This document shows positions 31,089 to 40,217 of a stretch of DNA of 64,000 bases, piece after piece. A model generated the notes under the pieces. That model was not told the DNA's origin and did not search any database. It was given only the letters and a program-made list of their open reading frames with translations. Source of the stretch: Sporothrix humicola. Lineage: Eukaryota; Ascomycota; Sordariomycetes; Ophiostomatales; Ophiostomataceae. Both the position numbers and the translations under genes were made by a program. The stretch lies in NCBI GenBank assembly GCA_021396245.1, contig WNYE01000033.1:310001-374000 (forward strand), given 5' to 3'. Positions within the stretch are counted from its first letter, which is position 1. Each line of letters begins with the position of its first letter.

Positions 31089-33146
31089 TCAGACACCCTT
31101 CTGGACAATGCGCGGCTCCATCAGCTCCGCCAAGACAAGGCTGCGGTGTCCATTGTCTTCTTCTTGTCCCTCTTCTCCTTCCTCTCCTTCCTCATCCTCC
31201 ATATCGGGCCCATCAAAGCGTCCATACACACGCTCGCCCGTCTCCTCATCGTACTGCTTCTCGGGCTTGCCGTCCAGATCGCGGTCGCGGCGTGCCAGGA
31301 CCACACGGATCGTTTTGCCGTCGTCGTCCACACCGACAATTCTGGCGGTGACGTCGGTGACCTGTGGCTGCCAGCCTGTCTTTTCGGAGAGCACCCAGTT
31401 CTTCCACGTAATGATTGCGCCTTCTGTGGCGTCGTTGATACTGAGGGGAGGGAGGGAGACGATGTCGGCTGGAAGGGGCGGGAGATCCTGTACTTCAGCA
31501 GCCAGAGTCTCTTCAGACGTCTCTACCTGGCCGCGGCCGCCTTCCTCTTCTTCTTCCTCTTCGTCCTCCTCGCTGTCGCTAGAGTCAGACCCAGAGTCTG
31601 AGTCATAGGCGAAATCCTCGTCCGACTCGCTGTCACTGTCGCTGTCGCTGTCACTGTCCGAGTCGTCCGAGGAGGACGTGTCGCTCTCCGGCAGCGGCAC
31701 TTCCTCTGGCTTGGCCTCTGCCTCTGGCGCAGCACGTTTCTTGGGCCGCGGCAGGTCAGCCGCCGCCCCGGACGTGTCCAGCCTCCGCTTCGTGCCTGTC
31801 TTGGCCTTCTCGTTTTCTGGTTTGCCCTTTAAGAAAGCGGCCGCCTTCTTCGGGTCGTGCCACTGTTGGACAAAGGGGAACGGCGGGTTTTCGTAGGCAG
31901 CATTGTCGTAGCTGCACTCGACGGCCGTGTAGTTGATGCGCGAGGCCCAGTGGTCGGGGTGGCCTTCCGGCGGCGGGCTGGGTCGGGAGGGTGTAGGTTC
32001 TTTTGCGACGGGCTCTTTTGGCGTCCCTGCGACCATCTGCGCCTTTGACTTCCCCTTCAAGCCCAGCGCAGAGGCAATCAGCCGCCGGCCGGCACTCATG
32101 TCCAGACGCAGGCGGCGGCCAAGAGGCGCGGGGGATTCAGTCATAGAAGTATCCGCGGCGTTTGCCTTTGCCTCCTCTGCCTCCTCTTCGTTGTCCTCCC
32201 CCATCATGGCGTTGATCCTCTCTTCGGCACCTTGCTTGGCACGCTCGAGAGCCCGCTTAGCCCGCCGCCGTGCATTGCGTTTCTGTGTCCGCGACTTGCC
32301 TTGGTGGGGTGCGACGGGTGCTTTGCTTGAGATTTCGAGGGGTTTGTCGTTGTCGCTGTCGTCACTTTCGTCTTCGTCGCTGTCTTCCTCATTGTCGTCG
32401 TCGTCCTCGCTCTCGCTGTCTGAACCTTGATCGTCGAAATCCTCGTCCTCTTCACTGCTGTCGTCCTCGTCGACTGCCGTGTCTTTTGAGAAATGCACTC
32501 GTCTGGGCACGGCAGCATCCTCACGCAGATTCTGCAGCTCGTCTTCATCCAGATCCATATCCATGTCCTCGTCGTCAACCTCGCTGTCGTCTTCCTCCTC
32601 TCCCTCCGATCCGTAGGTAATGTATTTTATCACCGAATCCTCCGTCCCTTTGTTGGCCCCGTATTCTTCGTCATCGTCGTCTTCCACGTCGTCGTCGTCT
32701 AGAATGCCACTCCCGATCGGCCGCGGACATCTTCTGGGGGCAATCTCGACGGCTGGCCGCCGTGGTCTCTTGAGGAGTGGCCGCCCAAACGGCACGCCAT
32801 CAAACAAGCGTCGGCCGTCGGCAGAGATCTGGTGGCGCCCGCCAATGCGGCGTATTTGGAGGTCGGCCGACGAGAGGGGCCTTATGAAAAGCTGGTCGTC
32901 TTTCTCCAAAAGGCCGGCCACCGGCTGGTAGTGCAGACACTCAAAGGGGCCCGTGGGAGAGCCCAGCTCGACCACGTAGTCGTCCAGGCCCCATTCTGTG
33001 CTCTCGAGGGGTATTGTGTCGTTGATTTGTTCGAGCAGCTTGGCCACTGTGGTGTCGTTGCTTGTTTTGAGGGGGAAGACGATGCGCGTGTCGGGCAGGC
33101 CATTACGCTGGATAAGGAGCCGCAGCCGTAATAGTCGGTCGCTCAT
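31089..33146 (-). CDS. Acidic nuclear protein with coilin-like N- and C-terminal domains
   Basis: This is a single exon of 685 residues. The N-terminus (about 1-130) reads RLRLLIQRNGLPDTRIVFPL, then LLEQINDTIPL and GRHQISADGRRLFDGVPFGRP, a conserved fungal block with a likely ubiquitin-like fold (I believe classed as DUF7357). A long middle follows with Asp/Glu/Ser runs, basic stretches (RTQKRNARRRAKRA) and a KRRLDTSG...RPKKRAAPE segment that looks like a nuclear localisation signal. The C-terminal 100 residues (SINDATEGAIITWKNWVLS, then TGWQPQVTDVTARIVGV) resemble a Tudor-like barrel. This order, ubiquitin-like N-terminus, disordered charged middle and Tudor-like C-terminus, is that of coilin, the Cajal body scaffold. 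The coilin link is inference from architecture; a generic conserved fungal protein is the cautious call. Confidence 0.7.
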   Translation of the reverse strand: MSDRLLRLRLLIQRNGLPDTRIVFPLKTSNDTTVAKLLEQINDTIPLESTEWGLDDYVVELGSPTGPFECLHYQPVAGLLEKDDQLFIRPLSSADLQIRRIGGRHQISADGRRLFDGVPFGRPLLKRPRRPAVEIAPRRCPRPIGSGILDDDDVEDDDDEEYGANKGTEDSVIKYITYGSEGEEEDDSEVDDEDMDMDLDEDELQNLREDAAVPRRVHFSKDTAVDEDDSSEEDEDFDDQGSDSESEDDDDNEEDSDEDESDDSDNDKPLEISSKAPVAPHQGKSRTQKRNARRRAKRALERAKQGAEERINAMMGEDNEEEAEEAKANAADTSMTESPAPLGRRLRLDMSAGRRLIASALGLKGKSKAQMVAGTPKEPVAKEPTPSRPSPPPEGHPDHWASRINYTAVECSYDNAAYENPPFPFVQQWHDPKKAAAFLKGKPENEKAKTGTKRRLDTSGAAADLPRPKKRAAPEAEAKPEEVPLPESDTSSSDDSDSDSDSDSDSESDEDFAYDSDSGSDSSDSEEDEEEEEEEGGRGQVETSEETLAAEVQDLPPLPADIVSLPPLSINDATEGAIITWKNWVLSEKTGWQPQVTDVTARIVGVDDDGKTIRVVLARRDRDLDGKPEKQYDEETGERVYGRFDGPDMEDEEGEEGEEGQEEDNGHRSLVLAELMEPRIVQKGV

Positions 33147-33509
33147 TGTGTGTGTCGGAAAGAGGGAGCCGCTCGAGAATCAATACTGAAACGAACGAGA
33201 TCGAAGGTCAAAAGGAATGTAAGTCGTAGTCGCAGTCGCGGTCAGGCAGGAAAGCGATTTGGTCGTGTTCGCGACTGCCAATTAACGAGAGAAAATTAAA
33301 GTGGGGCCATATGGCAGCCTTGTCTGATGAGGCCAGCGACTAAACACACAGCATGTGCGTCTTGTTGCATCCCTCCATGTCATGCATGCATCTCGAAAGG
33401 GAAGCAGGATATCGTTATGAGAAACCTTAATTCGTCAAATTGATTATATTTACATTCTATGCCTCATTTACGCCTCAACTATGCTTCATCTACAGAGTAT
33501 GCTGTCATG
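33147..33509. other. Short intergenic region upstream of the coilin-like gene
   Basis: I see no gene. It holds the coilin-like promoter and the 3' end of the RIB1 transcript. Confidence 0.4.
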
Positions 33510-34864
33510 TTATAATAACGCGCCCGAGTCGAGCAGATGGCCCATTTTTTGGATCTAAAAGGGAGCGAGTTAGCAAAAGAAAAGGAAAGACGAAAAAAGA
33601 AAAGACTGAGAGGGTATTGTCTCACCTTCGTACTGAGATAGCCGTCGACTTCCCGGCTGCGGAAACCGCCCTCGCCGCGCCACGACAGCGGCACCATCGG
33701 CACGCGCTCCTTCACAATAACCTCGCGGTTGGGGCCCTCGACAGCGCGGATCTTGTCGGGGTTGTTGGTCAGCAGGCGGATGGCCGGCTGGCCCAGGTCG
33801 GCCAGCATGGCGGTGGCCAGGCCATAGCTGCGAGCATCGGCCGGGTGGCGCAGCAACAGGTTCGCCTCGACGGTGTCCGAGCCCAGGTCCTGCAGGTTGT
33901 ACGCCTTGAGCTTCTCGCCCAGACCGATGCCGCGGCCTTCCTGCCGCAGATAAATAATAATGCCGCCGGACTTGTTGGACGGCAGGGCCATGAGGCGCGC
34001 GGCCTCGTCGAGCTGCTCGCCGCAGTCGCAGCGGGCCGACCAGACGGTCTCGCCGGTGTAGCACTCGCTGTGGACGCGAACGAGGGGCGCCTGTGCAGGC
34101 TGCTGTGCTTCGTGGGGAAGGCTGTCCATCCCCGACTCGGTTCTGCCCGGGAAAAGAACACCCGTGTAGGCGCCCCGTGTCATGCGGTCGCGCTCGGTCT
34201 CGCCCGGCCGCGGCGCGTCCAGGCTCTTGCTGCGGATGTGCTCGCCAAACACAATGGCCAGGTGCTCCTTGTTGTCGACGTTGTTCGTATACAAATGCAA
34301 AAACATCTGTGTGCCGTTGACCGTGGGAATGCGCGCGCGCACAATGCACTCGACGTGGGGCAGGGTCTCGAGCAGGCGCGGGCGCTTGGTGCCGCAGCCT
34401 CCGCCGGAGTCGAGGCTGCTGTCCACTGGAACGCCGCGGGGTTCAGACGACTGTGACTGTGGTGGTGCTGAACTGGATCCTGCCTGCGATCCTGCGTCCC
34501 TTTGTAATCCTGCACTTACTTCTCCGTCTCCGCTCCTGGAGACGGGCGTTCCCGGTGCAGGGGGGGTAAAGGCAGGCGAGACCAGCGCGGGGAGCGACGG
34601 TTCTGCGAGGTGGGAGAGAGAAAGGGGAAGTGTGGGAGGCTTTGCCGAGGACGAGGCGTCGGGTGTGGCTGTCTGTGTTTGTGTTTCTGTTGTTGTCTGG
34701 GCCGTTTGTGTTGTTTGTGACTCGGATTGTGCGTCGAGAGAAAGTTCGTTGACTTGGTCGTTGCTCGCATCCGCATTCGCATCGGCGGCGGCCGTCCGCG
34801 GCGAGTAAAACGACGGCAGCGTGGCCTGCGCCTGCCATTGGCCCTCGCCGTGCTGAGCAGGCAT
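33510..34864 (-). CDS. RIB1: GTP cyclohydrolase II (riboflavin biosynthesis, RIB1)
   Basis: Exons 34864-33626 and 33554-33510 give 427 residues. The 71-bp intron (GTGAGA donor, GCTAAC branch, TTTTAG acceptor) precedes a last exon of only 15 codons ending in IQKMGHLLDSGALL. The enzyme converts GTP to 2,5-diamino-6-ribosylamino-pyrimidinone 5'-phosphate, formate and pyrophosphate, the first step of riboflavin synthesis. The zinc ligands are Cys268, Cys279 and Cys281 in HSECYTGETVWSARCDCGEQ. Other hallmarks are YLRQEGRGIGLGEKLKAYNLQD and LLTNNPDKI. The catalytic domain begins near residue 168; before it lies a low-complexity Ser/Thr/Gln/Pro extension as seen in filamentous fungi. The start is the first ATG in the frame. 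Secure. Confidence 0.95.
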
Positions 34865-36178
34865 TGTGGAGTGGTGGTGATGTGTGGTCGGTGTGTTGTG
34901 TCGTTGAAGAGAAACTGGAGGTGAAAGAGACGAAGAAAGTGGAAGTGGTAGGCTCAATGAAGATGCCGAGGAAGGAGGGGGGCGACTAGATTGCGCCTAC
35001 TCGATTGACGATTGCGACTGCTGAATTGGGTGACTGCCTGTTAAAAGAGAAGGAAAGAGCAAAGACAGAAAGAAACAATCAATTCAATTGGAACGAATCA
35101 GAGGAACAAAACATGAGTCTGGAGTCTTGATCATGAGCATGAACCTTGCATGATGCTGCTTTGTTGCAAAGCGGGACTGTACTCGTGAGCCGTCTGGCCG
35201 TTCCAACATCTTCTAGAAGCGGATTTTGCACCAGGTGCCGACGGCTCGCAGTGGTTCGACTCACAAAAATTGCGCCAACAGGCCTCTTGCAGCGGACGGC
35301 CACCCCAGTCCCGATGAGCCGAGGGCTTACTTAAGCCGTGATGTCACTAGTGCCCCCCAAAGAGTGCACTGTATCACGTGTAATTCGTCCGTTCGGCGGG
35401 CGTAGGCGGACATTTGGCGGGGAGTTGGGGGAACTGGGAAGCGATTGGCAGCAAATTGGCAGACATTAGGCGGGGTTCTGCAGGCATTCGGGGAACCTTC
35501 GGAAGTGTGACACCAGTGGAAGAGACGACGTGCAATTAGCAATGCTTGGTAAAGAGAGGCGGCGATACCCGAAGAGTACATAATCCAGTGAGTAAGATGC
35601 AAGTGGGATGCGATAATACGAGATGCACAGCACAAACTGCGAATATGTTCAATTCTCGGATTCCAAACAAATTTTCGGGTTTGTATGCATGTTTCATAAA
35701 ACTTGACTTAAATTGTACCATGTTTTGTATGAGAATGCACATGTTGAGGCACTAAAAGAGTCGTGATGTTTTCATTGAAAATATGAATGAAAAAAGATCC
35801 AAATTTTCTTGAATGAAGCAAAACAAAAATAAATAAAAATAAAATGACAAAAACATACATGAAAACAATTCTATGAAAATGCACTGAATCATGGAAACAT
35901 TGTAAAATACATCACATGACAATCAACAGCTAGTATTATCTGAGTCAGTTGTTCATAACGTCGTCATCTTCATCTTTCATCTTGGGTACCATCTCCCCTC
36001 CCCTCCAAAATGCCTTCGCTTGGGTATGAGTTCCTCCGCCTCCCCCGCCCGCCCACTCGGAGGCGGAGTGAAGAGAGAGAGAGAGAGAGACTGGTGAAGA
36101 CGGCTTCGCCGTCTCCTTTCACATCGCCTGCGGCGCACTAACATGGCCTGCGGCCATGAGGACGGCTTCGCCGTCTTC
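34865..36178. other. RIB1 promoter and regulator 3' region, 1.3 kb
   Basis: I see no gene. The RIB1 leader is followed by AT-rich sequence (35760-35950), a (GA)n run (36071-36091) and a cluster of perfect hairpins at 36099-36175 (separate entry). Confidence 0.4.
36099..36175. repeat. Cluster of four short perfect hairpins
   Basis: Four perfect inverted repeats with 3-nt loops lie within 77 bp: GACGGC-TTC-GCCGTC (36099-36113), CGCC-TGC-GGCG (36125-36135), CATGGCC-TGC-GGCCATG (36142-36158) and GACGGC-TTC-GCCGTC again (36161-36175). The outer two copies are identical, and each is followed by a near-identical TCACATCGCCT stretch. The second of these overlaps the last codons and stop of the Zn2Cys6 gene at 36179-37420. 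Confidence 0.8.
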
Positions 36179-37420
36179 TCACATCGCCTTTGACGATCCT
36201 CTCTCCGCCATCCACATACTGAACTCTTCAATCCCCATCAGACTGCTCAAAAAAATGCGACTAAAGTCGTCAATGTCCTCGGCCCTCGCCTCGGCCAGCA
36301 GCTCGTCAAAGTTGCCGACGCGTGCCAAAAAGAAGCGGTTCTGCGCCCAGGCGCGACTGAACTCGTCTGGCGACGACGAGTTCCACAACGACGCCGAGAT
36401 GGTCCAGTAGCGGTTGAGGTAGCGGCGCTCGTTGCAGGTGCGGGAGGGCGTGCCCACCACAATGCAGTAGAGGTGCATAAAATAGAGCGAGATGAGGAAT
36501 GTGCGGCGGGCCGACTCCATCAGGATCCAGGAGGACCAGAACCCCTCCGAGTTAGAGGACAAAAGAGAGTTGTCGGCATCCTGGCCGTCCTTGAGCGAGT
36601 CAAAGGTGATAAACGACAGCAGCCGGCGAGCCGCCCGTTGGAGGAGGGGTTGCGTATTCTCGACGGTGGCGCGCGCGTTAATGTCCGAGTCGAAGATGCC
36701 GATAATGTTGTACAGCAGCAGCGCCTGGGTCTTGGCCACGCAATCGAGCGGCGTTGTCGGTTCGGGCGCGTCCAGCAGGTCGTGCAGGCGGCGGTCGATG
36801 GTCCTGAGTATAAGGGGCGAATTGACAGCGTTTTTCGAGAGTGACAAGGCACAACTCGACAGGGCGTCCTCCATACTCCGGGGCATGCTGTCGCGGTACA
36901 GCAGCGGGTGGCTCCAGGGCAGGCGGTTCTCGTGGACAAAGAGGCGCGGTGCGTCGCGGATAATGTCCATGGCGTGGCCAAGGTGTGACTTGACGATGCG
37001 GGCGACAAAGTTCCAGTTGGCGGCGGCGAGGGGGGCTGACAGATGGAGGGGCTGTGTGTTGATGAGGGTGTCGATGGGGGTGTCGACGGGGGCGGTGATA
37101 AAGTTTTGTGCGTAGTCATCCAAGTCGAACGGCGACACAGGAACTGTTGGCACTGTCGCTGTCGACACTCCATCCAACACGAGATCGCACGGCTGCACTG
37201 GAAGGAAGGCGTAGCCGTCTGTCCCTGTCGACTTGTTCTGTCCTTGGCCAGTTTTGTCATCCCCACTCCGCCTCACCGGATACAGACACTCCACGCCCCT
37301 TCGCCGGCAGCGCACACACGCCGGCAGGGTGTTGTCGCAGCGGCGCTTGGCCTTGGTGCATGCGAGGCACGAGCGGCGGCGCGACGGCGGGCAGGCGCGT
37401 TCGAGGGAGGAGAGGGACAT
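36179..37420 (-). CDS. Zn2Cys6 transcription factor, short type
   Basis: This is a single exon of 413 residues from ATG 37420. The zinc cluster uses Cys18, Cys21, Cys28, Cys35, Cys38 and Cys45 (C-x2-C-x6-C-x6-C-x2-C-x6-C) in SCLACTKAKRRCDNTLPAC followed by VRCRRRGVEC. The C-terminal 250 residues look helical (DCVAKTQALLLYNIIGIFD, then WILMESARRTFLISLYFMHLYC), resembling the fungal C6 regulators without a classic middle homology region. The gene is divergent from an NmrA-like gene across about 714 bp that contains two copies of a CGG-type repeat, so joint control is plausible. The stop codon falls at the edge of the hairpin cluster, which may have trimmed the original C-terminus. The regulated pathway is unknown. 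Confidence 0.88.
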   Translation of the reverse strand: MSLSSLERACPPSRRRSCLACTKAKRRCDNTLPACVRCRRRGVECLYPVRRSGDDKTGQGQNKSTGTDGYAFLPVQPCDLVLDGVSTATVPTVPVSPFDLDDYAQNFITAPVDTPIDTLINTQPLHLSAPLAAANWNFVARIVKSHLGHAMDIIRDAPRLFVHENRLPWSHPLLYRDSMPRSMEDALSSCALSLSKNAVNSPLILRTIDRRLHDLLDAPEPTTPLDCVAKTQALLLYNIIGIFDSDINARATVENTQPLLQRAARRLLSFITFDSLKDGQDADNSLLSSNSEGFWSSWILMESARRTFLISLYFMHLYCIVVGTPSRTCNERRYLNRYWTISASLWNSSSPDEFSRAWAQNRFFLARVGNFDELLAEARAEDIDDFSRIFLSSLMGIEEFSMWMAERGSSKAM

Positions 37421-38134
37421 CGTGATGAGGGGGTGTCAAGACGAAGTTGAGATGAGGTCGAGAGGTCGAGACGCACCTCAAGGGCAGTCTGTGTTTTCCA
37501 TTCTGGCTCTGGCTCTGACTCGCAGGGACTGTGCGAGATGGAGTCGGGGAGCACGAGGTCGTGGTGGGTGTTGGTTGGCGGCGGCTGTTGTCCTGTTGGC
37601 ACTGTCGACCGTCGACTGTTGACTGCCGCCTGGCGTGGTTTGTCATGAAGTCGTGTTTTGCGCTTTGTCTGGTTGATGCTGGCGGAGTTCCGCCCGCTAG
37701 TGGAGGGCGCGCTGGACCCAAAACACGCTGATTGGCCGAATTTAGTGGACCAGGTACAGTCAACGATCGTAGCTGGCGGAAGTCCACCAGTGCAGGGAAG
37801 ATGGTCAAACAAAGTGAAGAAGGATGACAAAAAAGGGGAGTTTGGTCAAAATATTGTAGAGAAAATAGACAAGCCAAAGTATTGCAAGAATGGATATAAA
37901 TATGGCTGTTCGTTGATGTTTTGACGGGTTGTTGTCGCCGCTGCTCATCACTCTTGCCAAGCATCTCGACTTACACGGATAGCGCCAATAGCACTTGGCC
38001 ACTTACAGCACACTCACTGCACTCAACAAGGTGTGCGCATCACCAGCTCGGCTCTTACTCACTACATTTACCACAAAACACACAAAGCACAAAACGCACA
38101 AAACGATTTTCAAGACTATTCGAGGGAAAAAAGG
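37421..38134. other. Divergent promoter between the Zn2Cys6 gene and the NmrA-like gene
   Basis: I see no gene in this stretch. It is the only space available for the promoters of both genes. Confidence 0.5.
37678..37788. promoter_or_regulatory. Candidate CGG-type operator pair in the regulator/NmrA divergent promoter
   Basis: GCTGGCGGAGTTCCGCC at 37678-37694 contains the perfect inverted repeat GGCGGA-GT-TCCGCC. A near copy, GCTGGCGGAAGTCCACC, lies at 37772-37788, 94 bp away. Zn2Cys6 proteins bind CGG half sites, so these are candidate binding sites for the adjacent factor. The sites are seen; the function is inferred. Confidence 0.45.
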
Positions 38135-39070
38135 ATGTCCTCACCGCCCCACACTGTTTTTGTCGCCGGCGTCACCGGCTGCCAGGGCGGCGCCGTGGCG
38201 CACCACGCGTTGAGCAAGGGCTGGACCGTCCACGGCCTGGCCCGCAACCCTGAGAGCTCTGCAGCTCAGGCACTAAAGGCCAAAGGGGTGCACCTGTTCC
38301 CAGGCGGTTACGACGATACTGCCGTTTTGAAAGAAGCCATCCACGGCTGCACTGCAGTCTTTATCGCGCCGGTCCCGCAGTTCCACGACCTCACCGCCGA
38401 GGAGCGCTGGACCAAGTCGATTTTGACCATTGCCAAGGCCGCCGGGGTGCAGACAGCCGTCGTGTCGACAGGCCTGGGTGCAGAAGATCCCACACAGCTG
38501 TCAGGCTACAATCCAGCGTCCATCTTTGCCCAGTTTATGCTCTCGAAGCAGCGCGTCGAGGATGCCACCACATCATCTGGCATCAAAAACTGGACCGTCC
38601 TGCGGCCCGGCTTCTTCATGGCCAACTTTCTGGTGCCCAAGGTCAGCATGTACCCCGGCTTCCGCGAGACCGGCGTTTGGACCACGGCGCTGCAGGCCAC
38701 GTCGCGGCTGCCTTTGGTCGACGACCTGGACATTGGGGCGTTTGCTGTGGCGGCCATTGAAAATCCTCAAAAGTTCCACGCCAAAAAGGTGGAGGTAGCC
38801 TCCGACGTCCGCACGCCCGCCGAGATTATGCAGGTTCTCTCCAAGGCGACGGGACAGACACTGACCGCAGAGTTCCTGGAAGGTCAGGCCTTGGAGGACG
38901 CCAAGGCCGCCAACCCGCTCATCGACGGCTACTTTGCCATGCGCCACATGATCCGCCTGATCGACATGGAGCAGGTCAAGACGTACGGCGTCGCCATGGG
39001 ATCGTTTGACCAGTATGTGCAGCGCCGCATCGACGATGCAAAGGCGACGTTTGCTGGGTTGGAAGGATAA
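38135..39070 (+). CDS. NmrA-like NAD(P)-binding protein
   Basis: This is a single exon of 311 residues. The first ATG of the frame is at 38135; the frame is open upstream but has no earlier ATG. The N-terminus reads HTVFVAGVTGCQGGAVAHHAL, the Gly-rich dinucleotide-binding loop of extended or atypical short-chain dehydrogenases. AVFIAPVPQF and VVSTGLGAEDP follow, then the helix NWTVLRPGFFMANFL typical of the NmrA/HSCARG group. NmrA proteins sense the NAD(P) redox state and act as co-regulators rather than enzymes, as with the nitrogen repressor NmrA and its GATA factor. Other family members are reductases. Head-to-head placement with a Zn2Cys6 regulator hints that the two may form a control pair. 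The exact role is open. Confidence 0.85.
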   Translation: MSSPPHTVFVAGVTGCQGGAVAHHALSKGWTVHGLARNPESSAAQALKAKGVHLFPGGYDDTAVLKEAIHGCTAVFIAPVPQFHDLTAEERWTKSILTIAKAAGVQTAVVSTGLGAEDPTQLSGYNPASIFAQFMLSKQRVEDATTSSGIKNWTVLRPGFFMANFLVPKVSMYPGFRETGVWTTALQATSRLPLVDDLDIGAFAVAAIENPQKFHAKKVEVASDVRTPAEIMQVLSKATGQTLTAEFLEGQALEDAKAANPLIDGYFAMRHMIRLIDMEQVKTYGVAMGSFDQYVQRRIDDAKATFAGLEG

Positions 39071-39152
39071 AGGGATGGAGGGATGAAGAGATGGGACGGA
39101 CCTAGGATAGACGAGCCAAAATGAAATATCCAACAACAGACAAAAGTAGTAA

Positions 39153-39940
39153 CAGAACCTGTGTGCCGCTGCCAACCGCGCTTCTGTCGCCAACGAAGCG
39201 CAGCGCCTCATCGGCCCCGTAGCCTATTCGGCCCCTCACCGCATTGGCTCGCATGGAAACTGGGTGGATTGGGCCCTGGTCCGTCTTGTTGTAGGCCGCG
39301 GTTCGCAAACGAGCCCACATCCGACCAACAAAGCCTACCTCCGCAGCGGCATCCTCTCCCATACCATGTGGAGGGCCCGCCTTATCGAATCGCCAACGCA
39401 CTTGCCCACGGACCGGCGATACAGTGACGTCGACTTCGACCAAGACCTCGACAACGATGGGTTTTTGCGAATCCACGGCCGCAACATTCCCGCCAAGCTC
39501 CCATTTGTTCCTGTCGCCGACCAAGCTGGAGGTGGACACGGCCGCGTGTCCCATGTCGTGGCCAAGGTTGGTGCAAAGTCCGGCCTGTCGTTTGGGCTCA
39601 CGAACGAGATTGAGGCGGTCCGGCGCATGCCGCTGCAAGCCGAGACCAAGACCGCGACCGGAGGGACGGGCCCGTCATGACGTTCCACTTGATCGTCGTT
39701 GGAATGGACGGCAAGTCCTTTTCGGGCGCCGGCAACTCTGGGTCTGCGGTCTTCGACACCACGGGCCGTGTCGTGGGAATGCCCGACTCGGGACTTGGCT
39801 CTCTCGAGACCGTTCGCTACATGTCAGGCCAGGACACGGTCACACAGGTGCCGGTTCTCGACCTCACATTTGTGACCCCAATCCAGTGGGTCTTGGAGGA
39901 CATCCGGAGCTTCACGGGTCTGGAGCCGGAGATCATATGA
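39153..39940 (+). pseudogene. Decayed serine-peptidase-like gene
   Basis: Two adjoining frames read as one protein. Frame A (39153-39680) has no start ATG and is preceded by TAA; it includes RLIGPVAYSAPHRIG, GNWVDWALVRL and KVGAKSGLSFGLTNEIEAV. Frame B (39677-39940) includes GKSFSGAGNSGSAVFDTTGR and VVGM. The switch of frame near 39675 indicates a frameshift, and the region corresponding to the N-terminal part with a catalytic histidine is absent. The GNSGSA motif replaces the GDSGSA expected around the nucleophilic serine of trypsin-like folds. It lies 80 bp downstream of the NmrA-like gene. An undetected intron cannot fully be excluded, but the missing start and altered motif favour a relic. 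Confidence 0.65.
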
Positions 39941-40217
39941 GGGAGGAAGAGTGCATTTGTTAGCAATGGAGAGACAAAAGAAAGAAGGGCGACGAAACTA
40001 GAGAACATGAGAATTAGACGAAAGCAGCGAAGCAAAATAAAATTCAATTTTCGACGAAAAGACAACAGAAAGAGTAAAATAGTAAGAGAGTAAAATAGGA
40101 ACTCCGAGATGCAACGCCGCCCAAACCCAAACCAAATACCAAAAACGCCGAATGTGAATATGTACTCTCTTCCCACCGCCGGCTTCACTACTGACCTGAC
40201 TGATGACTGATGGCCGA

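Noticed and set aside
33440..34456. 338-codon plus-strand frame
   Set aside because: Antisense to the catalytic domain of GTP cyclohydrolase II.
35180..35275. tRNA-like B box (GGTTCGAC) at 35253
   Set aside because: No matching A box at the right spacing and no acceptor-stem pairing could be found.
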